64,000 bases of DNA from Nocardioides pocheonensis (GTDB lineage: Bacteria > Actinomycetota > Actinomycetes > Propionibacteriales > Nocardioidaceae). The position numbers and the translations under genes are program-made. Below the pieces are notes generated by a model. That model made no database searches and was not told where the DNA came from. It saw nothing but the letters and a program-made list of their open reading frames with translations. The stretch is from assembly GCF_003725535.1 (NCBI RefSeq), contig NZ_RJSF01000019.1, forward strand, positions 42,537 through 106,536, written 5' to 3'. Every line of letters begins with the position of its first letter. The first letter of the stretch is position 1. Shown here one piece after another: positions 25,712 to 33,640 of the stretch.

Positions 25712-26158
25712 GTGCGATTCTCAGCACCGCTGTTGACCCTCGCGGGCACGGTGGCCGGCACGGCTGCCGCCGTCGTGGCCTACCAGGCAACCGCCGCGAC
25801 GGGGCCGGCGACCAGGCCGGCGTCGGTGACGACCCAGGAGCCCGCTCCCGTCAGCAGCACCACCTGGAAGCCCTGCGAGCAGGGGTGGAAGGTCCAGGGC
25901 AACGCGTGCGTCCGCGTCAAGGAGAAGGTGGTCGTCGTCCACGACCTGCCGGCGCCCGCTGCTGCTCCGGCCACCACGGCCGGTGTCCGCTCGACGTCGC
26001 ACACCTCGCACGACTCGTCCGACGACCAGAACGAGACCGAGCACGTTGACGACAGCCAGGCGGAGCCGGGCGACGACTCCAACGAGGAGGTCGAGCACTC
26101 GTCCGACGACGGCGGCCAGGACGCGCCCGACCCCGAGGACGTGGGCAGCGACGACTGA
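25712..26158 (+). CDS. Secreted acidic protein, 148 aa
   Basis: A signal peptide or anchor (FSAPLLTLAGTVAGTAAAVVAYQATAA) is followed by a short segment with two cysteines (WKPCEQGWKVQGNACVRVKEKVVVV, about residues 52-75) and a long acidic tail rich in Asp, Glu and Ser (SSDDQNETEHVDDSQ...). A strong RBS GAAGGAGAT precedes the GTG start. It is divergent from the redox operon and convergent with a two-component system. The acidic tail could bind cations, but no family is recognised. Confidence 0.7.
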   Translation: MRFSAPLLTLAGTVAGTAAAVVAYQATAATGPATRPASVTTQEPAPVSSTTWKPCEQGWKVQGNACVRVKEKVVVVHDLPAPAAAPATTAGVRSTSHTSHDSSDDQNETEHVDDSQAEPGDDSNEEVEHSSDDGGQDAPDPEDVGSDD

Positions 26159-26203
26159 GGTCGACGCACACATGACCCGCTGGGTTCGAGGCAGCCACCT
26201 CCA

Positions 26204-26225
26204 CCGAGAGAACCCCCGCTCTCGG
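26204..26225. terminator. Hairpin between convergent genes
   Basis: CCGAGAG (26204-26210) and CTCTCGG (26219-26225) form a perfect 7-bp stem with an 8-base loop, extendable with CCACC/GGTGG outside. It lies between the ends of the acidic protein and histidine kinase genes and probably terminates both. No U-tract. Confidence 0.6.
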
Positions 26226-26240
26226 GTCGGGTGGTGCGCC

Positions 26241-27512
26241 TCAGTCCCCAGGACTCAGCGGCAGTCGTACGCCCACGACGGTGCCGCCCTTCGGGGCGGC
26301 ACCGATCTCGACACTGCCCCCGGCCGGCTCGACCGTGCGCCGCACGATCTCGAGCCCGAGGCCGGTGTGCCCGGGGCCGGTCCGCGGACGAGGCGCCGGT
26401 CCCGGGCCGCGGTCGGTGACGACCAGGTGCACCGCGCGGCCGTCGCGACGCAGCGAGACCGCGAACTCGGTGCCCTCCGGTGTGTGCGCGAAGACATTGT
26501 CGACGAGCACGTCGACCACGTCGCGCAGGTCCACCTCGTCGAGCGGCACGGGAGCCGGCTCCGGGGGGATCTCGACGTCCAGACGGCGGTCCTGGTCCTC
26601 GGCCAGGGGAGCCCAGTACGCCGCGCGCTCACGGACGACCGCCGTGGCGTCGCAGACCGAGGCCATGTCGTGACGCACCGGGCGGCGGGCGTCGTTCACG
26701 ATCGCGTCGATGCTGCGCTGCAGGTTGCCGACGTGCTGACGCAGTCGTTCGGCCAGGCTCGGCTCGGTGACGCCCTCGACATCGATCCGCAGGGCCGTGA
26801 CCGGTGTGCGCAGCCGGTGGGACAGGTCGCCGACGGCGGCCCGCTCGGCGGCCAGCAGCTCGGTGATCCGCTCGGCCAGGCGGTTGAGCGCCTCGGCGAG
26901 GGCCTTGGTCTCGGGCGGGCCCTCCAGCGGTGCCCGCGCGCCGAGCTCGCCCTCGCGCAGGCGGTCGGCGACCTCGGCCACCCGGGTCACCGGGGTGCTG
27001 ATCCGGCGGCCGAGCTGCACGGCCACGACCCACGCCATCGAGAGCAGGAGGATGCCGAGGGCCAGGATCGCCGCCCAGGCGGCGAGCACGCCCTGGTGCA
27101 GCTGCGCGTTGGTCACGTCCGTGACCACGACGTCCGTGCCGTCGGCCGTGACCACCGGTACGACGGTCCGGGCTCCCTGCGCGGTCGCATGGGTGAACGC
27201 GCTGCCGGTGCGGCCCTTCTCGACGTCGGCGTCGTCCGCGGTGACGGACCCGCTGCCCAGCGTCGTACGGCTGGCCAGGACGACGGTGGTGGTGACGGGT
27301 GAACGCTGGTCCACGGCGGCCACCACGTCCGGGAGCGTCGGGTCGTCGTGCAGGCTGGACACCAGGATGGCGATGTTGCGGGCTTCCTCGTCGGCAGCCG
27401 CCATCGCCCGGTCCTCGGCCATGTTGCGCACCAGCAGGCACAGCGGGATCACGAAGGCGAGCACGACGGCCGACGTGGTGGCCGCGACCAGCAGGCCGAT
27501 CCGTCGACGCAT
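26241..27512 (-). CDS. Two-component sensor histidine kinase
   Basis: This 423-residue kinase has a first membrane helix (GLLVAATTSAVVLAFVIPLCLLV), an extracytoplasmic sensor of about 105 residues, a second helix (VLAAWAAILALGILLLSMAWVVAV), a HAMP domain, a HisKA box with the phospho-acceptor His in GDLSHRLRTPVTAL, and an HATPase domain with DNVFAHTPEG, DRGPGP and HTGLGLEIVRR. The ATG shares one base with the regulator stop (TGATG), so the pair is translationally coupled. The stimulus is unknown; proximity to the membrane redox operon hints at redox or envelope sensing. Confidence 0.92.
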   Translation of the reverse strand: MRRRIGLLVAATTSAVVLAFVIPLCLLVRNMAEDRAMAAADEEARNIAILVSSLHDDPTLPDVVAAVDQRSPVTTTVVLASRTTLGSGSVTADDADVEKGRTGSAFTHATAQGARTVVPVVTADGTDVVVTDVTNAQLHQGVLAAWAAILALGILLLSMAWVVAVQLGRRISTPVTRVAEVADRLREGELGARAPLEGPPETKALAEALNRLAERITELLAAERAAVGDLSHRLRTPVTALRIDVEGVTEPSLAERLRQHVGNLQRSIDAIVNDARRPVRHDMASVCDATAVVRERAAYWAPLAEDQDRRLDVEIPPEPAPVPLDEVDLRDVVDVLVDNVFAHTPEGTEFAVSLRRDGRAVHLVVTDRGPGPAPRPRTGPGHTGLGLEIVRRTVEPAGGSVEIGAAPKGGTVVGVRLPLSPGD

Positions 27513-28198
27513 CAGTCGTCGTCCGGCTCGGCGCAGCGGATCCCGACTCCGCGCACCGTGTGCAGGTAGCGCGGCTCCGCCGCGGTCTCCCCGAGCTTGC
27601 GGCGCAGCCACGAGAGGTGCACGTCGACGGTGCGGTCGCCGCCGCCGTACGCCTGCTGCCAGACCTCGGCGAGCAGCGTGCGCTTCGAGACCACCTCGCC
27701 CCTCCGGCTGGCGAGGGCGAAGAGCAGGTCGAACTCCTTGCGCGTGAGGTCGACCTCGGCACCCGCCAGGGTCACGCGACGCGCGCGGGGGTCGATGCTG
27801 AGCTCGCCCACGCGGATCACCGGGTCCTCGCCCGCGCTCGTGCCACGGCGGAGCACCGCACGGATGCGGGCGGCCACGTGGTCCACGCCGAAGGGCTTCA
27901 CCACGTAGTCGTCGGCGCCGGCATCGAGCGCGGCCACGATCGTCGGGTCGTCGTCGCGGGCCGTGATCACGATGACCGGCACGGTGCTGACGCCGCGCAG
28001 CATGGCGAGCACCTTGAGCCCGTCGATGTCCGGGAGCCCGAGGTCGAGGAGGACCGCATCGGGCTCGGTGCGTACGACGAGGTCGAGGGCGCCGAGGCCG
28101 TTGGCCGACGTGGCCACCGCGTGACCCTGCTCCTCGAGCGCGTGCTGGAGCGCGGTGCGGATGGACGGGTCGTCCTCCACGATCACGACGCTGGCCAT
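27512..28198 (-). CDS. OmpR-family response regulator
   Basis: This 228-residue protein has a receiver domain with the acidic pair EDD near residue 8, phospho-acceptor Asp in AVLLDLGLPDIDG and Lys in VVKPFG, then a winged-helix DNA-binding domain (VDLTRKEFDLLFALASRRGEVVSKRTLLAEVW, DVHLSWLRRKLGE). A TAGCGT box (28205-28210) six bases before the ATG points to a leaderless transcript. It is the partner of the downstream kinase and divergent from a membrane-anchored protein gene at 28249, a likely target. Confidence 0.93.
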   Translation of the reverse strand: MASVVIVEDDPSIRTALQHALEEQGHAVATSANGLGALDLVVRTEPDAVLLDLGLPDIDGLKVLAMLRGVSTVPVIVITARDDDPTIVAALDAGADDYVVKPFGVDHVAARIRAVLRRGTSAGEDPVIRVGELSIDPRARRVTLAGAEVDLTRKEFDLLFALASRRGEVVSKRTLLAEVWQQAYGGGDRTVDVHLSWLRRKLGETAAEPRYLHTVRGVGIRCAEPDDD

Positions 28199-28204
28199 GC
28201 TCCG

Positions 28205-28210
28205 ACGCTA
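28205..28210 (-). promoter_or_regulatory. Leaderless -10 box of the response regulator
   Basis: TAGCGT on the minus strand, six bases before the ATG at 28198, with no Shine-Dalgarno between them. Confidence 0.45.
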
Positions 28211-28248
28211 GCGGGCGGACGCCGACTGCGGGCTGAAAGGATGGGTCC

Positions 28249-28839
28249 GTGAGCAGGAGGATGTGGACGCTGGCGGTGAGCCTCTGGGTCGCGATCGTGA
28301 TCGTCGGCTCGGCCGTGACCTGGCTGGCGATCGACCGCGCCGGCCAGCAGGTGACCGGCAGGCCGTCGGCCTCCGAGACCAAGCCGCCGGTCGTGGGCAC
28401 GCTCGGACCGGCGCCGGTCGCGTCCGCGCTGCCGTCGACACCCTCGCCGTCCTCCCCGGCCCACACCCGCACCCCGACGGCACGGCCGTCGAGGACGCCC
28501 TCGTCGACGGCCCCTCCGTCCGCGCGGCCGACGGGTTCCGGCCCGACGAAGCAGGCCAGTCCCTCCACGAAGACGGCCGCGCCCGCCCAGCGCATCGAGA
28601 CGCGTACCTGGACCGGCTCGGCCGGGTTCGTGACCGTCTCCTGCACGGGCTCGCTCGCCACGCTCAAGGGAGCATCACCTGCCGACGGGTGGTCCTACGA
28701 GCGCGGCGACGACTCGGGGGACTCGGTCGAGGTGAAGTTCACCAACGGCGGCACGGAGGTGCAGGTCCACGCCACCTGCGTCGGCGGCACGCCGCAGTTC
28801 CACGTCGAGTCGGGCAGCAGCGCGGACGAGGTGGGTTGA
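28249..28839 (+). CDS. Membrane-anchored Ser/Thr/Pro-rich protein, 196 aa
   Basis: A single N-terminal helix (MWTLAVSLWVAIVIVGSAVTWLAID) is followed by a long Ser/Thr/Pro/Ala linker (about residues 40-110) and a compact C-terminal domain of about 80 residues with two cysteines (VSCTGSL and ATCVGG), probably a disulfide. The outside domain has alternating strands (SAGFVTVSCTGSLATLKG). No named family is recognised. RBS AAAGGA precedes the GTG. It is divergent from the two-component regulator. The linker suggests a domain displayed beyond the peptidoglycan. Confidence 0.72.
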   Translation: MSRRMWTLAVSLWVAIVIVGSAVTWLAIDRAGQQVTGRPSASETKPPVVGTLGPAPVASALPSTPSPSSPAHTRTPTARPSRTPSSTAPPSARPTGSGPTKQASPSTKTAAPAQRIETRTWTGSAGFVTVSCTGSLATLKGASPADGWSYERGDDSGDSVEVKFTNGGTEVQVHATCVGGTPQFHVESGSSADEVG

Positions 28840-28876
28840 GCGTCGTCGGGACGGATTGCGCCCGTGCCGGGCGGCC

Positions 28877-29779
28877 TCACGTCGCGGCCAGCAGGCGCGC
28901 GCAGGTCTCGATCAGGCGCTGCCGCAACGGGGCCGCTCGTTCGGCGAAGGCGCGCTGCTGGGCGACGTACGTCGCCTTGCCCTCGGGCGTCTCGATCGGC
29001 ACCGGCTCGTAGCCGAGGCCGGCCAGGTCGTACGGCGACGCCCGCATGTCCAGCTCCCGGATGTCCCACGCCAGCGCGAAGCAGTCGGCGACCAGCTCGG
29101 AGGGCACCAGCGGGCCGAGCCGGAAGGCGTGCTTGTAGAGGTCCATCCCCGCGTGCAGGCAGCCCGGCTGCTCGAACGCGGCCCGGTCGTCGCGCGCGGG
29201 CTGGAGCACGTTGAGCGGGCGGGCGGCGTCGGTGAAGAACCGGAACGCGTCGAAGTGGGAGCACGCGATCCGGTGCGACTCCACGACGGTGTCCGTGCCG
29301 CTCGCCCCGAGCCGCAGCGGCCAGGCGTGCCGCACCTCCGCGGCCCGGTACACCATCGCCCACTCGTGCAGTCCGAAGCAGCCCAGCGCCGCCGGCCGCT
29401 CCGCCGTCGCCACCAGCAGCCGCCGGATCGACTCGATGAGGGGGCGCTGTGCCGCCAGGTGGTCGTCGGAGACGGATAGTCCCTCACGTTCGGCATCTGT
29501 TTCGGCGCCGGAAGGGTGCGGAACGTGAGGGACTATCCGGCAGTAGCCCTTGAGGTCGGAGTACTCGGGGGCATCGAGCAGCGTGACGCCGTACCCGGGG
29601 TGCCAGCGGCGGAGGGCGGACGGTCGGTGGGAGTAGTAGGTGAACAGGAAGTCGTGCACCGGGTGGGCGGCGCCCCGGCGGCGGCGCTCGAGGTGCGGCT
29701 GGATCCATGCGTCCACCCGCTCGGCGTGGGCGACGGCTCGGGGCGTCCACGCGTCGCGGGCCAGGACGGTCGGTTGCAC
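28877..29779 (-). CDS. Actinobacterial 3-methyladenine DNA glycosylase-like protein with in-frame repeat
   Basis: This 300-residue protein has conserved blocks PVHDFLFTYYSHRPSALRRWHPGYG, LGCFGLHEWAMVYR, VESHRIACSHFDAFRFF, EQPGCLHAGMDLYKHA and LVADCFALAWDIRELDMRASPYDL. These match a family annotated in actinobacteria as 3-methyladenine DNA glycosylase, though I see no helix-hairpin-helix and the activity is uncertain. A family B hairpin (29473-29539) lies inside the gene and adds about 22 in-frame residues (around VPHVPHPSGAETDAEREGLS, roughly residues 80-103). The reading frame is intact. The GTG start at 29779 is tentative. Confidence 0.8.
   Translation of the reverse strand: MQPTVLARDAWTPRAVAHAERVDAWIQPHLERRRRGAAHPVHDFLFTYYSHRPSALRRWHPGYGVTLLDAPEYSDLKGYCRIVPHVPHPSGAETDAEREGLSVSDDHLAAQRPLIESIRRLLVATAERPAALGCFGLHEWAMVYRAAEVRHAWPLRLGASGTDTVVESHRIACSHFDAFRFFTDAARPLNVLQPARDDRAAFEQPGCLHAGMDLYKHAFRLGPLVPSELVADCFALAWDIRELDMRASPYDLAGLGYEPVPIETPEGKATYVAQQRAFAERAAPLRQRLIETCARLLAAT
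29473..29539. repeat. Dispersed hairpin repeat, family B, within a CDS
   Basis: The arm CGGATAGTCCCTCACGTTC (29473-29491) is the exact reverse complement of 29521-29539, with an inner palindrome-like centre TTCGGCGCCGGAA. It shares AGTCC-N2-CACGTTC with the element at 15399-15461. It lies in frame within the glycosylase-like gene. Confidence 0.85.
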
Positions 29780-29818
29780 GGCGGAAGGGTACGTCGACCG
29801 GGGTGCCCAGCACGCCGA

Positions 29819-29824
29819 TAGGCT
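29819..29824 (+). promoter_or_regulatory. Leaderless -10 box of the FAA hydrolase gene
   Basis: TAGGCT lies six bases before the GTG at 29831, with no Shine-Dalgarno. This promoter would drive the FAA hydrolase and probably gltX. Confidence 0.5.
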
Positions 29825-29830
29825 CCCCGG

Positions 29831-30631
29831 GTGCGCATCGCGAGGTTCACGACCGGAGAAGATCCCCAGTACGGGGTGGTGACCGGAGAGGTCGACGAGC
29901 ACGGCATCCCCGACGAGGACTGCGTGATCGTGGCGCTCAACGGCGACCCCCTGTACGTCGGCCTGCACCTGTCGAGCAAGGAGTACCCGCTCGCGGACGT
30001 GCGCCTGCTCTCGCCGGTGCTGCCCCGCAGCAAGGTGATCGGGATCGGCAAGAACTACGCCGCACACGCCGCCGAGATGGGCGGCGAGGCCCCCGCCGAG
30101 CCGCTGCTCTTCATGAAGCCCAACACCAGCGTGATCGGCCCGGGCGACCCGATCTTCTACCCCCGCCAGACCCGCGAGCTGCACTACGAGGGCGAGCTCG
30201 CCGTGGTGATCGGCCGGATCTGCCGCGACGTGCCGGCCGCGAAGGCGGCCGACGTGATCCAGGGCTACACCGTCGGCAACGACGTCACCGCGCGCGACCT
30301 GCAGCGCTCCGACGTGCAGTTCACCCGCGCGAAGGGCTTCGACTCCTTCTGCCCGCTCGGCCCCTGGATCGAGACCGAGCTCGACGTGAGCGACCTGCGG
30401 GTGCAGACCTTCCTCAACGGCGACCTGAAGCAGGACGGCTCGACCGCGGACATGGTCCACGACGTCCCGAGCCTGGTCGCCTACGTCAGCTCGGTGATGA
30501 CCCTGCTGCCCGGCGACGTGATCCTCACCGGCACCCCCGAGGGCGTCGGCCCGATGCAGGTCGGTGACGAGGTCGAGGTGTCGATCGCCGGCATCGGCAA
30601 CCTGACCAACCCCGTGAAACAGCGTGATTGA
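29831..30631 (+). CDS. Fumarylacetoacetate hydrolase-family protein
   Basis: This 266-residue protein has the FAH fold: IGIGKNYAAHAAEMG, LFMKPNTSVIGPGDPI, the metal ligands in YEGELAVVIGR (Glu) and GYTVGNDVTARDLQ (Asp), then FDSFCPLGPWI and ILTGTPEGVGPM. Members hydrolyse or decarboxylate acylpyruvates and related 2-oxo acids with Mg2+. The exact substrate is not predictable. The gene ends three bases before the gltX start, a common actinobacterial arrangement, so the two are in one operon. Confidence 0.9.
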   Translation: MRIARFTTGEDPQYGVVTGEVDEHGIPDEDCVIVALNGDPLYVGLHLSSKEYPLADVRLLSPVLPRSKVIGIGKNYAAHAAEMGGEAPAEPLLFMKPNTSVIGPGDPIFYPRQTRELHYEGELAVVIGRICRDVPAAKAADVIQGYTVGNDVTARDLQRSDVQFTRAKGFDSFCPLGPWIETELDVSDLRVQTFLNGDLKQDGSTADMVHDVPSLVAYVSSVMTLLPGDVILTGTPEGVGPMQVGDEVEVSIAGIGNLTNPVKQRD

Positions 30632-30634
30632 GAG

Positions 30635-32161
30635 ATGCGTGTGACTGAGCCCACCACCAACAACGCCGCGGCAAGCTCAACCAACCCGGCGGGCTCAGCC
30701 GCACCCGGCGGCGTCCGGGTGCGCATGGCGCCCAGCCCGACCGGATCGCCGCACGTCGGCCTGGTCCGCACGGCGCTGTTCAACTGGGCGTTCGCGCGCC
30801 ACCACGGAGGCACCTTCGTGTTCCGCGTCGAGGACACCGACAAGGAGCGCAGCACCGACGAGTCCTACGAGGCGATCCTCGACCTCTTCCGGTGGCTCGG
30901 CCTGGACTGGGACGAGGGCCCGGAGGTCGGCGGTCCCTACGCGCCGTACCGGCAGAGCGAGCGCAGCGACATCTACGCCGACGTCCTGTCCCGGCTCTTC
31001 GAGGAGGGCTACACCTACGCCTGCTACTGCACCAACGAGGAGGTCGCCGACCGGCGCAAGGCGTCCGGCTCGAAGGTCCTCGGGTACGACGGCTTCTGCC
31101 GCGAGCTGACCGCAGAGCAGCGCGAGGCGTTCCTGACGCTGGGCCGCGATCCGGTGATCCGGTTCCGGATGCCCGACGGCGAGATCGGCTGGGACGACCT
31201 CGTCCGCGGCGAGGTGTCCTTCCACAGCGACCACGTGCCGGACTTCGCGCTCGCACGCGCCAACGGCGACCCGCTCTACACCCTGGTCGCTCCGGTCGAC
31301 GACGCGCTGATGAAGATCACCCACGTGCTCCGCGGCGAGGACCTGCTGTCCTCCACCCCGCGCCAGCTCGCCCTGTACGACGCCCTGGCCGCGATCGGCG
31401 TCGCCGAGACCACGCCGCGCTTCGGGCACCTGCCCTACGTGATGGGGGAGGGCAACAAGAAGCTCTCCAAGCGCGACCCGGAGGCGCACGCGCTGGCCTA
31501 CCGCGACGACGGGTTCCTGCCCGAGGGGCTGCTGAACTACCTGGCACTGCTCGGCTGGGCGATCGGGCCCGACCGCGACGTCTTCTCCGTCGACGAGATG
31601 GTCGCCGCGTTCGACATCGCCGACGTCAACCCCAACCCCGCGCGCTTCGACCTCAAGAAGGCCGAGGCGATCAACGGGTCGCACATGCGGCTGCTGAGCG
31701 TCGAGGAGATGGGCCGGCGGGTCACGCCGTACCTGCAGCGCGCCGGCCTCCTCTCCGACCCGGTCTCCGCCGCGCAGCAGCAGCTCCTCGACGCCGCGAT
31801 GCCGCTGGTGCACGAACGGATCAACAAGCTGACCGAGGCCGTGGACATGCTCGGCTTCCTGTTCGCCGACCAGGTGGAGTACGACGCCGACGATGTCGCG
31901 AAGGTGCTCGACGAGGACGGCCGCGCCGTCGCCGCGGCGGCGCGCAGCGCGCTCGCAGCGGCGGAGTCCTGGACGACCGCGTCGATCGAGGAGGCGCTGC
32001 GGGCCAAGCTCGTCGACGAGCTCGGGCTCAAGCCCCGCAACGCGTTCGGACCGGTGCGCGTCGCGATCACCGGACGCCGGATCTCTCCTCCGCTCTTCGA
32101 GTCGCTGGAGCTGCTGGGCCGGGACGTCTCGCTGGCCCGCCTCGACGCGGTGCTCGGCTGA
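30635..32161 (+). CDS. gltX: Glutamyl-tRNA synthetase
   Basis: This 508-residue class I synthetase has the HIGH-equivalent [18 protein letters not shown] and the KMSKS-equivalent [11 protein letters not shown]. It charges tRNA-Glu and, in organisms lacking GlnRS such as most actinobacteria, probably also tRNA-Gln for later amidation by GatCAB. Consistent with this, genes for tRNA-Gln and tRNA-Glu lie about 1 kb downstream. The first 25 residues are a Ser/Thr/Asn/Ala-rich extension before the Rossmann core. The start could be ATG 30635 or GTG 30641; GAGAG just upstream is a weak RBS. Confidence 0.96.
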   Translation: MRVTEPTTNNAAASSTNPAGSAAPGGVRVRMAPSPTGSPHVGLVRTALFNWAFARHHGGTFVFRVEDTDKERSTDESYEAILDLFRWLGLDWDEGPEVGGPYAPYRQSERSDIYADVLSRLFEEGYTYACYCTNEEVADRRKASGSKVLGYDGFCRELTAEQREAFLTLGRDPVIRFRMPDGEIGWDDLVRGEVSFHSDHVPDFALARANGDPLYTLVAPVDDALMKITHVLRGEDLLSSTPRQLALYDALAAIGVAETTPRFGHLPYVMGEGNKKLSKRDPEAHALAYRDDGFLPEGLLNYLALLGWAIGPDRDVFSVDEMVAAFDIADVNPNPARFDLKKAEAINGSHMRLLSVEEMGRRVTPYLQRAGLLSDPVSAAQQQLLDAAMPLVHERINKLTEAVDMLGFLFADQVEYDADDVAKVLDEDGRAVAAAARSALAAAESWTTASIEEALRAKLVDELGLKPRNAFGPVRVAITGRRISPPLFESLELLGRDVSLARLDAVLG

Positions 32162-32180
32162 GCGGGTCGAGGGCGCCCCG

Positions 32181-33173
32181 ATGTCCCTCCCGACTCCCGT
32201 CGCGCTGAGCCATCCGCACCCGGAGCCGCGCACGTACCCGCTGATGCTGCGCACCTGGACCTATGCCTGGTGGAAGCCCGTCGTCGGCCTGTTCGCACTC
32301 GTCGTCGGGATGTTCGCGGCGTCGGTGGTGCTGCTGCCGTTGCTCGTCGTGACCGTGGCCGTCGACCACAAGGGCTCGTTCCAGGACGCCTTCAGCGCCG
32401 CCGCGAACCTCGACCACGTGACCTGGCAGGGGATGCTCTGGCTGAACCTCTCGCTGGCCGCGCTGGTCCCGGTGACTTGGGGGATCGTCCGGGTGGTCCA
32501 CCGGCTGCGTCCGCGCTGGCTGATGTCGGTCCGGCCCGGCATCCGCTGGGGGTTCTTCTGGGCCTGCCTCGGCCTGGCGCCGGTCGCGATGTTCGCGCAG
32601 GTCCTCGTCGGCGCCTTCCTGCCGACCGACCCCAACGACCTCGGCGGCTCGGTCAACGACCTGACGCCGCGGATCGTGTCGCTCGGCATCGTCGTGCTGC
32701 TCACCACGCCGCTGCAGGCGATGGGGGAGGAGTACGCCTTCCGTGGCTACGCGATGCAGGCGTTCGGGGCCCTGAGCCGCCGGCCGTGGATCGCGGTGGT
32801 GCTGAGTGCCACGGCGTTCGCACTCGCCCACGGGCTGCAGAACCCGCCGCTGTTCCTCGACCGGTTCGCGTTCGGTCTGATGGCCGGGTACGTCGTCCTG
32901 CGCACCGGCGGCCTGGAGGCCGGCATCGCCCTCCACATCTGGAACAACCTGGTCGCCTTCGGCTTCGCGCTGCTGCTCGGGAACATCGACGACATCCTCA
33001 ACGTCACCGAGGTGTCCTGGTGGAACATCCCGCTGACGATCACGCAGAACGGCGTGTACCTCGTCCTGGTCCTGCTCGTGGCGCGCAGGATGGGCCTCGC
33101 CGACCGGTCCGCGCCGCCCGTGGAGACACCACCCGGCGCACCCGTTTTGCTGCCCTCAACGCCGCCCGTGTAA
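32181..33173 (+). CDS. CPBP-family intramembrane metalloprotease
   Basis: This 330-residue protein has about eight membrane helices. The CPBP (Abi/CaaX protease-like) motifs are GEEYAFRGYAMQAFG (motif 1, paired glutamates), FALAHGLQN (motif 2, His) and LHIWNNLVAF (motif 3, His/Asn). Family members cleave within the membrane or act in prenyl-protein processing and bacteriocin immunity. The substrate is unknown. The ATG at 32181 follows gltX by 19 bases. The proline-rich C-terminus ends just before the tRNA genes. Confidence 0.9.
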   Translation: MSLPTPVALSHPHPEPRTYPLMLRTWTYAWWKPVVGLFALVVGMFAASVVLLPLLVVTVAVDHKGSFQDAFSAAANLDHVTWQGMLWLNLSLAALVPVTWGIVRVVHRLRPRWLMSVRPGIRWGFFWACLGLAPVAMFAQVLVGAFLPTDPNDLGGSVNDLTPRIVSLGIVVLLTTPLQAMGEEYAFRGYAMQAFGALSRRPWIAVVLSATAFALAHGLQNPPLFLDRFAFGLMAGYVVLRTGGLEAGIALHIWNNLVAFGFALLLGNIDDILNVTEVSWWNIPLTITQNGVYLVLVLLVARRMGLADRSAPPVETPPGAPVLLPSTPPV

Positions 33174-33228
33174 GGTTTCCCCTCGGTCCAGCCGCTGCGA
33201 TCCGTCGTCGGCGGCCGGTCCGATTCAG

Positions 33229-33300
33229 TGGGATATGGTGTAATTGGCAGCACGACTGATTCTGGTTCAGTTAGTCAAGGTTCGAGTCCTTGTATCCCAG
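33229..33300 (+). tRNA. tRNA-Gln (anticodon CTG)
   Basis: A 72-base cloverleaf. The acceptor stem TGGGATA/TATCCCA is perfect, the anticodon stem is ACTGA/TCAGT with loop TTCTGGT (anticodon CTG at 33262-33264), and the T-arm contains GGTTCGAGTCC. No CCA is encoded. It lies downstream of gltX, whose product probably mischarges it with Glu before amidation. Confidence 0.95.
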
Positions 33301-33371
33301 CGAGTGACGACGCTCACGGCCGTCGATTTGGTCGGCCTCGGCACCTGTCGATAGAGTCTCGTCCGCTCGAT

Positions 33372-33444
33372 GCCCCCGTTGTGTAGTGGCCTAGCACGCC
33401 GCCCTCTCAAGGCGGTAGCGCGGGTTCGAATCCCGTCGGGGGTA
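33372..33444 (+). tRNA. tRNA-Glu (anticodon CTC)
   Basis: A 73-base cloverleaf with acceptor stem GCCCCCG/CGGGGGT, anticodon stem CCGCC/GGCGG and loop CTCTCAA (anticodon CTC at 33406-33408), and T-arm CGGGTTCGAATCCCG. No CCA is encoded. A perfect 14-bp terminator follows. Its 3' half is repeated 117 bases downstream. Confidence 0.96.
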
Positions 33445-33451
33445 CAAGTCA

Positions 33452-33482
33452 CAGCAGCCCGGTCCCTCGGACCGGGCTGCTG
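33452..33482 (+). terminator. Strong hairpin after tRNA-Glu
   Basis: CAGCAGCCCGGTCC (33452-33465) pairs perfectly with 33469-33482 across a 3-base loop CTC, followed by TCTTTCC. This is a typical actinobacterial tRNA terminator with a poor U-tract. Confidence 0.85.
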
Positions 33483-33507
33483 TCTTTCCGCGTCCTGGGC
33501 GTGCGGC

Positions 33508-33562
33508 ACGCCGCCGCTGTGCTGCATCGCGGTAGCGCGGGTTCGAATCCCGTCGGGGGTAC
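33508..33562 (+). pseudogene. Degraded tRNA-Glu copy (3' portion)
   Basis: Bases 33529-33562 are identical over 34 bases to 33412-33445, the 3' anticodon stem edge, variable loop, T-arm and acceptor strand of tRNA-Glu plus one following base. Upstream, GCACGCCGCC also matches the real gene, but the anticodon loop is replaced by unrelated bases and no 5' acceptor strand is present. It cannot fold as a tRNA. It is followed by a second terminator sharing CAGCCCGGTCC with the first, so a tRNA-plus-terminator unit was probably duplicated and decayed. A remnant attachment site is the alternative. Confidence 0.65.
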
Positions 33563-33572
33563 GTTTGCGCGA

Positions 33573-33602
33573 CAGCCCGGTCCTCTCGCCAGGACCGGGC
33601 TG
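33573..33602 (+). terminator. Second tRNA-type terminator
   Basis: CAGCCCGGTCCT (33573-33584) and AGGACCGGGCTG (33591-33602) form a perfect 12-bp stem with a 6-base loop, followed by CTGTGTTTCC. It shares its stem sequence with the terminator at 33452-33482. Confidence 0.8.
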
Positions 33603-33640
33603 CTGTGTTTCCGGAGTCGTCGGCGCGATCCCTGATCGGC

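Noticed and set aside
29516-29821. Small ORFs starting with NVRDYP-like peptides at the family B hairpins
   Set aside because: They arise from the hairpin sequence itself, in either strand, and recur at each copy; no ribosome binding site.
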